NCBI GenBank assembly: GCA_913009925.1 | Contig: CAJVWY010000012.1 | Span: 1-12,863 of the forward strand | Direction of reading: 5' to 3' | From: an uncultured bacterium | GTDB taxonomy: Bacteria; Actinomycetota; Thermoleophilia; BMS3ABIN01 | Length of the DNA: 12,863 bases | Part shown: positions 1-6,053 of the stretch, piece by piece | Layout: the number at the start of each line of letters is the position of its first letter | How positions within the stretch are numbered: the first letter of the stretch is position 1 | Notes under the pieces: model-generated | What the model saw: only the letters and a program-made list of their open reading frames with translations | Database searches by the model: none | Told to the model about the DNA's origin: nothing | Position numbers and translations under genes: made by a program

Positions 1-83
1 GACAGGGAGTGTGGATGGGAGTGGAGGTAGTAATGAGTGTAGAAGTGGACAAGAAGAAGAGTCTTGATAATTTTTTTTTTTTT
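1..83. other. Low-quality read tail and poly-T (artefact)
   Basis: Bases 1-70 are a G/A/T-biased, non-coding-looking string and 71-83 is a run of 13 T directly abutting the Illumina P7 oligo. Read on the minus strand this is adapter, then poly-A, then noise, which is what sequencers emit after reading through the end of a short library molecule. It should be trimmed and is not genomic. Confidence 0.93.
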
Positions 84-149
84 CAAGCAGAAGACGGCAT
101 ACGAGATAAAGGAATGTGACTGGAGTTCAGACGTGTGCTCTTCCGATCT
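84..149 (+). other. Illumina P7 + index + TruSeq read-2 adapter (artefact)
   Basis: Bases 84-107 match the Illumina P7 flow-cell oligo (beginning CAAGCAGAAGACGG), 108-115 (AAAGGAAT) are an index, and 116-149 match the TruSeq read-2 primer ending CTCTTCCGATCT. The reverse complement of the index begins ATTCCT, which I recall as TruSeq LT index 27. An open reading frame running through this segment from base 64 encodes the well-known adapter peptide containing KQKTAYEI, so gene callers will attach a false N-terminus to the following gene. Confidence 0.98.
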
Positions 150-567
150 CGAGGAATCCGGCGGCATGGGCTGGAGCGCCCCCGAGCTGCTCGGCGAGAT
201 CGTCCGATCCACCCCCCGGCCTTACAGCGACCTGCCCACGATTCTACTGTCCTTCCATGGAGAGGACGAGGAAGGTGTCTTCCGGCGCGGAGTGCTCTGG
301 GCCCTGGGGCGGATGGCCGAGGTGGGCATTGATGACATCGAGGGCTCACGGAAGCTGTTGCTGGCAAGCCTGGAAGACGACGACCCGCGCACCCGGGGAA
401 TGGCCGCCTGGGCCGCCACCCGGCTCGCTTACGGTGGGGCCGCCTCCAGGCTGGAAACCCTGCGCGGCGACCAGAACCGGTTCCGCGTATATGAAGACGG
501 GGAGCTGGTAGAGAAAACCGTGGGTCAGTCGGCGGCGGCGGCGCTGAAGGTCCTGGCTAGAACTTGA
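150..567 (+). CDS. HEAT-repeat-like protein, 3' fragment
   Basis: About 138 C-terminal residues of an open frame survive. The true 5' end is lost at the contig edge, and codons before base 150 are adapter. The fragment shows pairs of amphipathic helices such as GVLWALGRMAEVG and RGMAAWAATRLAYGG, with the DDDPRTRGMAAWA pattern typical of HEAT or HEAT-like repeats, which form protein-binding solenoids. The opening ESGGMGW resembles uncharacterised bacterial HEAT-repeat proteins I associate with a conserved ESGG(I/M)GW stretch. No catalytic motif is visible. The TGA stop at 565-567 overlaps the end of the convergent nucleotidyltransferase gene by 11 bases. No specific role can be assigned. The reading frame is secure; the family name is an inference from pattern. 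Confidence 0.75.
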
Positions 568-1666
568 TGCTCCCCTTTTTCACCACCGTATCGGGGTAGA
601 TGCGGATGTGGTTGGTGAGGATGTTGTCGCCCCCGATGGATGCGTTCTCGCCGATAATGGCTCCTCCGGCCACCACCGTCCCAGGACCGATATCCGCCCC
701 GCTGGCGATGATGCTCTGGCGGACCCTGACACCCTCATGCAGCCTCGCGCCCTCCTGCACGATGGATTCCTCGATGGCACAGCCGGTAGCGATGGTGCAC
801 CCCGCCCCGATGACCGCCATCCGCCCCACGCGCGCCCCGGCTTTTATAGTGGTTCCGTCACCGATGATGACCGGCGGCACCAGTTTGGCCCCGGTCTCCA
901 GATTGACCTTTCCCTGCAGGCAGACGAAATCGCTGTCGAGACAATCGGAGACGCTGGTCTCCACGTTCTTCTCCAGAATGTCGTAGTGGGCCTGCAGGTA
1001 CTTTTCCGGCGTGCCGATATCCATCCAGTAGGCGTTGCTGCTGAAACCGTACAGGCCTTTGCCCACCAGGCGGGGGAACACGCCCCGCTCGAAGGAGTAC
1101 TCCACACCGGCCGGTATCATATCCAGCACCTCGCCCTTCAGGACATAGATGCCCGCATTTATCAGGTTGGTGTCTATCTGGTCCCAGCTTGGCTTCTCCA
1201 GGAAGCCGAGGACCTCGCCCTCTTCCCCGATGCTTACCAGCCCGTAAGCGGTAGGGTCCTCCACCGGCGTCAGCGAGATAGTTCCCACCGCCTCCTTGAC
1301 TCGATGTTGCTCGATCATGGCGCGGATATCCAGGTCCGTGAGGATATCGCCGTTGAGCACCAGAAAATCGCCGTCACGCACATGCTGTTCCACGTTCTTC
1401 ACCGCGCCGGCGGTTCCCAGGGGATGATCCTCGACGACATAGGCAAGATTGATGCCAAAACCGCTGCCGTCACCAAAATAGGATTTGATGCCTTCGGGCA
1501 GATAGCCCATGGAGAAGACGATGTCTTCGATTCCGTTCTCCTTCAGGTGTTCCAGTACATAGGAGACGAACGGCTTGTTGGCCAGCGGCACCATCGGTTT
1601 GGGGGTGGCCAGAGTCAGGGGACGCAGCCGTGTTCCCTGGCCTCCGACTAGAATGACAGCTTTCAT
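557..1666 (-). CDS. Mannose-1-phosphate guanylyltransferase-like NDP-sugar synthase
   Basis: This 369-residue protein should couple a nucleoside triphosphate to a sugar-1-phosphate, giving an NDP-sugar and pyrophosphate in the cytoplasm, for cell-surface glycans. The N-terminal nucleotidyltransferase fold carries GGQGTRLRPLT (8-18), TPKPMVPLANKP (21-32), the metal-binding segment LNGD (104-107), EKP (157-159), NAGIY (170-174) and WMDIGTP (214-220). From about 240 the chain is a left-handed beta-helix of hexapeptide repeats. The KPMVPLANKP segment favours the GDP-mannose pyrophosphorylase branch, but a UDP- or dTDP-glucose enzyme cannot be excluded. The ATG start is fixed by CCGGAGG five bases upstream. 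The gene lies 81 bases after the HNH gene on the same strand but has its own promoter and a dyad over the ribosome binding site. No other sugar-pathway genes are in the window. Confidence 0.93.
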   Translation of the reverse strand: MKAVILVGGQGTRLRPLTLATPKPMVPLANKPFVSYVLEHLKENGIEDIVFSMGYLPEGIKSYFGDGSGFGINLAYVVEDHPLGTAGAVKNVEQHVRDGDFLVLNGDILTDLDIRAMIEQHRVKEAVGTISLTPVEDPTAYGLVSIGEEGEVLGFLEKPSWDQIDTNLINAGIYVLKGEVLDMIPAGVEYSFERGVFPRLVGKGLYGFSSNAYWMDIGTPEKYLQAHYDILEKNVETSVSDCLDSDFVCLQGKVNLETGAKLVPPVIIGDGTTIKAGARVGRMAVIGAGCTIATGCAIEESIVQEGARLHEGVRVRQSIIASGADIGPGTVVAGGAIIGENASIGGDNILTNHIRIYPDTVVKKGSIKF

Positions 1667-1671
1667 TTATC

Positions 1672-1710
1672 CTCCGGAGTTGCTGAAGCAAGATTAGACA
1701 GCAACCGGAG
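1672..1710 (-). promoter_or_regulatory. Inverted repeat over -10 and ribosome binding site
   Basis: On the minus strand CTCCGGTTGCTG (1710-1699) is followed, after 13 bases, by CAGCAACTCCGGAG (1685-1672). The two arms pair over 12 base pairs with a 2-base bulge. The dyad centre falls in the -10 element of the nucleotidyltransferase promoter, and the second arm contains most of the Shine-Dalgarno sequence (GGAGG at 1675-1671). It can be read as an operator in DNA, or as an RNA hairpin that masks the ribosome binding site in transcripts reading through from the HNH gene. No U-tract follows, so it is not an intrinsic terminator. Confidence 0.6.
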
Positions 1711-1719
1711 CCCTGTCAA
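1691..1719 (-). promoter_or_regulatory. Promoter of the nucleotidyltransferase gene
   Basis: A perfect -35 TTGACA (1719-1714), a 17-base spacer and a -10 TAATCT (1696-1691) keeping the key T1, A2 and T6 positions. Initiation would fall around 1684, leaving a leader of roughly 18 bases that contains only the second arm of the overlapping inverted repeat. Confidence 0.6.
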
Positions 1720-1747
1720 ACTGTGCATGGCATCAGGCCCGGTCCGG

Positions 1748-2260
1748 TCACAGGGAGGCGGGCGCGTAATCCAGATACCGCTTCCAGGAACGGTGGATAT
1801 CGGACACGGCCAGATAGATGAAGGCAAGGGGCTCCGGCGGGCGGGGCCTGGTGTTGAGCCGCATGTTGGCTTCACGCGGCAAACGGTTCCCCTTGCGGTA
1901 GTTGCAGGGAGCGCAGGAGGTGACGATGTTCTCCCAGGAGCTGTCGCCGCCACGGCTGCGGGGGACGACATGGTCGATGGTGAGATGGTTCTTCGAACCG
2001 CAATACTGGCAACGGTGCCGGTCCCGGGCCAGCACGGCCCGGCGCGAGACCTTGCGCCGGCCAACGCGGGGTATGCGCACGAAATAGTTCAGCCGGATGA
2101 CATCGGGGACGGGTACGGCTATTTCAGCAGCATGGAACAGCCTGCCGGAGACCTCGAGCGCCTCCGCCTTCCGTTTGAGCATGAGTACCACAGCCCGCCT
2201 GGGGGAGCAGACATTAAGCGGTTCATAAGTGGCATTGAGCACCAATACCTTGTTGCCCAT
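1748..2260 (-). CDS. HNH endonuclease family protein
   Basis: A 170-residue protein beginning MGNKVLVLNATYEPLNV, a typical opening for stand-alone bacterial HNH proteins of this family. The HNH core spans about 84-120: CQYC (84-87) and CAPC (116-119) form the structural zinc site, IDH (95-97) supplies the metal-binding and catalytic Asp-His, and WEN (109-111) the central Asn. Such proteins cut or nick DNA, but the physiological substrate of this widespread group is not established. The frame extends upstream to 2320, but I prefer ATG 2260 because family similarity begins there and a purine-rich AGAGGAAGGA lies 10 bases before it. The upstream extension would also overlap the -10 element of its promoter. 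It is divergent from rarA and not flanked by restriction, intein or phage genes, so a house-keeping role is more likely than a mobile one. Confidence 0.88.
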   Translation of the reverse strand: MGNKVLVLNATYEPLNVCSPRRAVVLMLKRKAEALEVSGRLFHAAEIAVPVPDVIRLNYFVRIPRVGRRKVSRRAVLARDRHRCQYCGSKNHLTIDHVVPRSRGGDSSWENIVTSCAPCNYRKGNRLPREANMRLNTRPRPPEPLAFIYLAVSDIHRSWKRYLDYAPASL

Positions 2261-2298
2261 GGACCGGGGTTCCTTCCTCTGCTGTATCGCTTTTAAGA

Positions 2299-2327
2299 AT
2301 TCTAGCCCCGCTCCCGGCAACTATCAA
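2299..2327 (-). promoter_or_regulatory. Promoter of the HNH gene
   Basis: TTGATA (2327-2322), exactly 17 bases, then TAGAAT (2304-2299) on the minus strand, each one mismatch from consensus. Initiation near 2292 would give a leader of about 30 bases before ATG 2260. This supports the downstream ATG as the real start. Confidence 0.6.
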
Positions 2328-2333
2328 GGATAG

Positions 2334-2348
2334 GCGCAGCGGCTGCGC
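2334..2348. promoter_or_regulatory. Dyad GCGCAG-CGG-CTGCGC upstream of the rarA -10
   Basis: A perfect 6-bp inverted repeat with a 3-base centre sits in the -35/-10 spacer region of the apparent rarA promoter, 4 bases before the -10 TAGAAT. It also lies just upstream of the divergent HNH promoter. The position suits a repressor operator acting on rarA. The sequence is short and GC-rich, so chance is possible. Confidence 0.35.
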
Positions 2349-2352
2349 GTGT

Positions 2353-2358
2353 TAGAAT
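2353..2358 (+). promoter_or_regulatory. -10 element of rarA, leaderless arrangement
   Basis: TAGAAT ends six bases before the rarA ATG (2365), so transcription would start at or next to the A of the start codon. No Shine-Dalgarno sequence at a usable distance is present. No good -35 hexamer is visible. The same 6-base spacing recurs at the gene starting at 12021. Confidence 0.5.
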
Positions 2359-2364
2359 CACAGG

Positions 2365-3729
2365 ATGGACAGCCGTGGAGAAGAAGCCAACCTGTTTCAC
2401 CAGCAGAGGTTCGGTGGAGACGCGAGCGGCGAGGCGCCACTTGCCCACCGCATGCGCCCCCTGGATCTCGACGAGTTCGTGGGCCAGGCGGAGATCCTGG
2501 CGCCGGGCGGCGCGCTGCGCTCGGCGATCGAAACGGACCGCATCTCCTCCATGATCTTCTTCGGCCCTCCCGGCTCCGGCAAGACCAGCCTGGCGCGGGT
2601 CATCGCCCGGCGCACCCGCTGCGAATTCCGCCAGGTTAGCGCCGTCAACTCCGGCGTCGCCGACCTGAGAAAGGTGTTCGCCGCGGCCGATGACCTCCTG
2701 GCCTACCATCAGCAGCGGACCATCCTGTTCGTCGACGAGATCCACCGTTTCAGCAAAGCGCAACAGGACGCCCTGCTTCCAGTGGTGGAGAGTGGCGTGG
2801 TGATACTCATTGGCGCAACCACGGAGAACCCCTATTTCGAGGTCATCCGCCCGCTGATCTCCCGCTGTGAACTGTTCGAGTTCAAGCTTCTCACGCCGGA
2901 GGAGATCGGCACGCTGCTGGACCGCGCCCTCAGGGACCGGGAGCGGGGCCTGGGAGCCAGAGACCTTACTCTCGGGCGCTCCGGCGTGGAGGCCATCGCC
3001 CGGGCCAGCAGCGGCGACGCCCGGGCCGCCCTGGCGATCCTGGAGACCGCCGCAACGCTGGTTGCCGCGGAACATGAGGGAGTCATACCGGATGACGCGG
3101 TCGCTGAGGCGATCAACCGCAAACCGGTTTTTTACCAGAAGGGTGGAGACCTGCACTTCGATGCCATCTCCGCCTTTATCAAGAGCATGCGGGGCGGCGA
3201 CCCGGATGCCGCCATCTACTGGATGGCGGTGATGCTGACCGGCGGCGAGGACCCCAAGTATATCGCCCGGCGGATGGTCATCTTTGCTTCGGAGGACATC
3301 GGCAACGCGGACCCTCTGGCGCTGCAGGTGGCTACGTCGGTATCGCGGGCGGTGGAGTTTGTTGGGCTGCCCGAGTGCCGGATAAACCTGGCGCAGGGAG
3401 CCGTCTACCTGTCGCTGGCGCCCCGCAGCAACGCTTCATACAATGCCATCGAAGCGGCCATGAAAGATGTAAGGGAACAGGGAACCCGGCGGCCCCCCAA
3501 ACATCTGCGCGACGCCAGTTACTCCGGCGCCGCCGACCTGGGGCACGGCGAGGGATACAAGTACCCGCACGATTACCCTGAGGGCCGCGTCAAGCAGGAT
3601 TACCTCCCCCGGGACATGGAACACCGCCGCTATTATCGCCCGGTCGACCGCGGCTTCGAGCAGGAACTGGCGCACCGCCTCCGGGAGCTGGGGGACGTTA
3701 GTAAAACGGATAACGGGGAATCATCATAG
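2365..3729 (+). CDS. rarA: RarA/MgsA-type replication-associated AAA+ ATPase
   Basis: This 454-residue protein belongs to the RarA/MgsA (WRNIP1) clamp-loader-like AAA+ ATPases, tetrameric enzymes acting on DNA ends and stalled replication forks. Visible are MRPLDLDEFVGQ (30-41), Walker A GPPGSGKT (67-74), Walker B LFVDEIH (121-127), sensor 1 GATTENP (150-156) and the arginine-finger segment ISRC (165-168). The C-terminal half has the family hallmarks YQKGGDLHFDAISAFIKSMRG, WMAVMLTGGEDPKYIARR, SEDIGNADP and the closing GYKYPHDY. Length is normal and no key residue is missing. The start is ATG 2365, with a -10 element six bases before it and no Shine-Dalgarno, suggesting a leaderless transcript. 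It is divergent from the HNH gene and 123 bases upstream of the long YtxH-like gene. Confidence 0.97.
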   Translation: MDSRGEEANLFHQQRFGGDASGEAPLAHRMRPLDLDEFVGQAEILAPGGALRSAIETDRISSMIFFGPPGSGKTSLARVIARRTRCEFRQVSAVNSGVADLRKVFAAADDLLAYHQQRTILFVDEIHRFSKAQQDALLPVVESGVVILIGATTENPYFEVIRPLISRCELFEFKLLTPEEIGTLLDRALRDRERGLGARDLTLGRSGVEAIARASSGDARAALAILETAATLVAAEHEGVIPDDAVAEAINRKPVFYQKGGDLHFDAISAFIKSMRGGDPDAAIYWMAVMLTGGEDPKYIARRMVIFASEDIGNADPLALQVATSVSRAVEFVGLPECRINLAQGAVYLSLAPRSNASYNAIEAAMKDVREQGTRRPPKHLRDASYSGAADLGHGEGYKYPHDYPEGRVKQDYLPRDMEHRRYYRPVDRGFEQELAHRLRELGDVSKTDNGESS

Positions 3730-3852
3730 ACGGCAGGGCGGGTGGGCCGGACGCCGGTGACCTGTGACAAAGCGCTTTTGCGTCAGTCTTCCTTTTTGCC
3801 GAAACAGATAATAAGATGGTGTTCCAGATGCAATGACCGGAAGGATTCTGTA

Positions 3853-4695
3853 ATGGCAAGGTTTACCAGATTCATGCTGGGCGGTATCTTCGGCACTGCC
3901 CTGGGTCTATTGTTCGCCCCCAAGACGGGAAAGGAACTGCGCCGGATGCTGATGGGCGGGCACCGGCGGGCGCTGCCTCCCGCAGCGGAATCTGCGCGTC
4001 CCGCGCCAATGGCGGCGCCGCCGGAGAACCTGGAGGAACGCATCGAGAAGACCAGGGGACAGGTGGAAGCTGAGATTGAACAATCCATCATACTCATGCC
4101 GGCGGCGCCGGAAGCCACGGAAGCCGTAGAGGAAGCCACGGAAGCCGTAGAGGAAGAGGCGGAGGCGGAGGTTGGGATAGCGGCGGAGGTAGAGATAGAG
4201 GTGGAGACGGAGGTGGGGGTGGAGCAGGCCGTTGAGGAAACCGTCGCCGAAGCAGCCGCAGAGGCAACCGTAGAGGAAGAGACGGAGGACGAAGAGGAGA
4301 CTGAAGAGGAGACTGAAGAGGAGGCAACCGTAGAGGAAGAGACGGGGGCCGAAGAGGAGGCCGAGGGAGAGGCGGACGGCTTCGCAGCCCTGAAAACCCC
4401 GGCTGCCGGTGAACCCCAGGTAGAGGAAACGGAACCGGAAACGGAAACGGCCGGCGAGCCCCGGGAAAGCGACACCGGACCTGCCCCGGCCCAGCTAGAC
4501 CGCGACGAGATGCGGCGGCGCATCGAGGAAACCCGCGCCAGGCTCAAAGCCAAGGCCTTCGACAGCATGGTCGAGGGCGAGACCATGATATCCAAAGGGG
4601 AAGACATAAAACCCGCCGAAGGGGAATCGTCGGACCTGGATATCGACAGCGAGATTGAAGACCGGATAGACCAGCTGCTGGAGGAAGAGGACTGA
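3853..4695 (+). CDS. Long YtxH-like protein with acidic repeat region
   Basis: A 280-residue protein. Residues 8-33 (FMLGGIFGTALGLLFAPKTGKELRR) match the YtxH / gas-vesicle-like N-terminal module: a glycine-rich hydrophobic helix followed by the APK(T/S)G(K/R) turn, probably membrane-associated. A helix with RIEKTRGQVEAE (63-74) follows, then about 130 residues dominated by Glu with Ala/Val/Thr, then a second copy of the helix, RIEETRARLKAK (about 223-234), and an acidic tail. YtxH proteins are general-stress-associated in Bacillus, but their biochemical role is unknown. The frame opens at 3742, but GGAAGGA seven bases before ATG 3853 and the start of homology fix the start there. The acidic part is encoded by tandem DNA repeats. 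A short paralogue is at 10734. Confidence 0.8.
   Translation: MARFTRFMLGGIFGTALGLLFAPKTGKELRRMLMGGHRRALPPAAESARPAPMAAPPENLEERIEKTRGQVEAEIEQSIILMPAAPEATEAVEEATEAVEEEAEAEVGIAAEVEIEVETEVGVEQAVEETVAEAAAEATVEEETEDEEETEEETEEEATVEEETGAEEEAEGEADGFAALKTPAAGEPQVEETEPETETAGEPRESDTGPAPAQLDRDEMRRRIEETRARLKAKAFDSMVEGETMISKGEDIKPAEGESSDLDIDSEIEDRIDQLLEEED
4111..4152 (+). repeat. Two perfect 21-bp tandem copies
   Basis: GAAGCCACGGAAGCCGTAGAG occurs twice back to back (4111-4131 and 4132-4152) inside the long YtxH-like gene. It keeps frame and encodes a repeated seven-residue EATEAVE unit. Confidence 0.95.
4261..4380 (+). repeat. 60-bp imperfect tandem duplication with nested 12-bp repeats
   Basis: The first 25 bases at 4261 (starting GAGGCAACCGTAGAGG) recur exactly at 4321, 60 bases later, with decaying similarity after that. 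Nested in the first unit are GAAGAGGAGACT copies at 4291, 4303 and a partial one at 4315. All lengths are multiples of three, so the repeats expand the acidic Glu-rich region without breaking frame. Confidence 0.9.
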
Positions 4696-4760
4696 AGACA
4701 TCATCGACAACCGTTCCCGTCTTCAAGTCGCTGGCAAACTGCTATTTCAGTTGCTCAGGT

Positions 4761-5000
4761 TCAGGTACCGGCTGTGGCCGGCAGCCCGGCACCATCGAAC
4801 ACCACCGTACGACCTGACGAGCCGTCCAGGATCCTCTGCCTGCTGATACGTTCACGGAAGATGACCATGCCACAATCGATGCAGACGGCGCAGAGATCTC
4901 CTTCAGGAACGGGCACAATCGCTTCACACCAGTCACAGCTCAGATCGGCTGCTTCGAGTTTATGTGACCCCAACCATCTGGGAATGCTTTCTGCGGGCAT
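4761..5000 (-). CDS. Small Cys-rich putative zinc-binding protein
   Basis: A 79-residue frame I do not recognise as a named family. It contains CDWC (22-25) and CAVCIDC (37-43), giving CxxC-11-CxxCxxC, which suggests a small zinc ribbon or other metal-binding knuckle. The flanking sequence is soluble, with no signal peptide or membrane helix. It is supported as real by the ATG at 5000, preceded by a good GAAAGGAAGG ribosome binding site, and by the non-random spacing of five cysteines. The opposite-strand frame lacks any such features. It is divergent from the CopZ-like gene with about 112 bases between them and convergent with the long YtxH-like gene. A link with metal handling is possible but rests only on proximity. 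Confidence 0.65.
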   Translation of the reverse strand: MPAESIPRWLGSHKLEAADLSCDWCEAIVPVPEGDLCAVCIDCGMVIFRERISRQRILDGSSGRTVVFDGAGLPATAGT

Positions 5001-5112
5001 GGCCTTCCTTTCGTCAGGTTGTTCTTAATTATCCGTAATCCGGTTTTCTAATGTTCTGCGCCCGCTTTTGATATCCTTTATGGCAAGCACAGACCGTTGA
5101 GAGGAGGAAGAG

Positions 5113-5319
5113 ATGCCCCAAGTGACGCTGACAGCGCCCAAGATGTCCTGTGGACATTGCAAGATGGCGGTGGAGAACTCCGCCGGAGCCCTCGCAGGAG
5201 TGGATTCGGTAACAGCTGACCCCGTGTCGAAGAATATCGACATCGCTTATGATGAAAGCCAGGTATCGCTGGAGGATATCAAGCAGGCGATCGAGCAGGC
5301 CGGCTACCCGGTCGAATAG
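5113..5319 (+). CDS. CopZ-like heavy-metal-associated (HMA) chaperone
   Basis: A 68-residue single HMA domain with the ferredoxin-like beta-alpha-beta-beta-alpha-beta length. The metal loop is MSCGHC (11-16), so Cys13 and Cys16 would bind Cu(I) or a similar soft metal. The C-terminal EDIKQAIEQAGYPVE is typical of the family. Such proteins carry metal in the cytoplasm to P1B-type ATPases or sensors. The start ATG has GAGAGGAGG 6 bases upstream. No copper ATPase or CsoR repressor is in the window, so the gene is an orphan here. It ends eight bases from the convergent jag stop. The MSCGHC loop with a His between the cysteines is common in CopZ proteins of Gram-positive bacteria. Metal specificity cannot be read from sequence. 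Confidence 0.92.
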   Translation: MPQVTLTAPKMSCGHCKMAVENSAGALAGVDSVTADPVSKNIDIAYDESQVSLEDIKQAIEQAGYPVE

Positions 5320-5327
5320 GCCGCTCC

Positions 5328-6053
5328 CTAGTTCTCCGTCCGGGTGATGATGACGCGGCGGAACGGGTCCCTGCCTTCGCTTTCCGTTTCCACACCCTCA
5401 CGGTCCTGCAGGTATAGATGGATGATGCGCCGTTCGGCGGCGCTCATCGGCTTGAACTCGTATTCCGACAGGCCCTTCTCTATCTCATTGACTCCGCGCT
5501 CCGCCAGAGATTCGAGCGCTTCGGCCCGCCTCTCGCGGTAGTCCTCGGCGTCGATGATGATCCGCTTCCGGTCATTGAGCCCACGGAAGGAGATGACGTT
5601 GGCGATATACTGGATGGCATCGATGGTCTGCCCGTGCCTGCCGATGAAGATACCGAGGTTGGGGCCGGTCACGTTGCCGGTTATCGCCTCCTCGTCCTCA
5701 CTGATCTCGACCGAGCCCTCCAGGCCGATGGCTGCAATGATTTTTTCCAGATACCGGCCGAGGCGCTCCTTCGCCGTCTCGCCGGCGTCTTCCCCTCCGG
5801 CTGCCGCTTCCCCTTCTGTATCCGCCGCCACGGCGGCCAGACGCGCTTCCACCCGGGCCAGGTTGGAGCCCATGCCCAGGAACCCCTTGGATCCCTCCTC
5901 GATCACCACCAGCTCTATGTGGCCGCGGTCAAAGGGACCGGCTATCTCCTCCAGCCGGGATAGCGCATCCGCCTCAGCGTCAGCCACAGTCTTGCCGCTG
6001 CCCTCAGCCCTGAGATCCGCTCCGTTTCTTTTTTGCTCCTGATTTTCCTCCAC
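5328..6053 (-). CDS. jag: Jag/KhpB RNA-binding protein
   Basis: This protein of about 241 residues has the Jag order: an N-terminal Jag_N module (SGKTVADAEADALSRL through EEGSKGFLGMGSN), an acidic linker, a KH domain with the GxxG loop IGRHGQTIDAIQYI, and a C-terminal R3H domain with the RxxxH signature (RRIIH). Jag/KhpB binds RNA and in Gram-positives affects cell elongation and division. The frame extends to 6176, but GTG 6053 has GGAGG five bases before it and begins MEENQEQKR just ahead of Jag_N. This start overlaps the end of yidC by 50 bases, implying translational coupling. It is the last gene of the rpmH operon here. The linker makes it somewhat longer than the usual 200 or so residues. 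Confidence 0.93.
   Translation of the reverse strand: MEENQEQKRNGADLRAEGSGKTVADAEADALSRLEEIAGPFDRGHIELVVIEEGSKGFLGMGSNLARVEARLAAVAADTEGEAAAGGEDAGETAKERLGRYLEKIIAAIGLEGSVEISEDEEAITGNVTGPNLGIFIGRHGQTIDAIQYIANVISFRGLNDRKRIIIDAEDYRERRAEALESLAERGVNEIEKGLSEYEFKPMSAAERRIIHLYLQDREGVETESEGRDPFRRVIITRTEN

Noticed and set aside
71..83. Poly-T as the tail of a terminator, and poly-A at 12774-12783
   Set aside because: Both abut Illumina adapters and are read-through artefacts.
64..150. Apparent gene start at base 64
   Set aside because: Codons 64-149 are poly-T and Illumina adapter; the coding fragment begins at about 150.
608..1651. A 347-codon plus-strand open frame
   Set aside because: It mirrors the clearly recognisable nucleotidyltransferase on the minus strand and contains no family motif.
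1748..2260. HNH gene as part of a homing, intein or restriction system
   Set aside because: No intein splice motifs, intron, methyltransferase or phage neighbours are present; it is a free-standing gene with its own promoter.
3783..4607. A Ser-rich minus-strand open frame
   Set aside because: It is the complement of the Glu-rich repeats of the YtxH-like gene, which has the ribosome binding site and family motif.
4693..4725. Inverted repeat TGAAGAC/GTCTTCA after the long YtxH-like gene as a terminator
   Set aside because: The stem is only 7 bp with a 19-base loop, and no U-tract follows.
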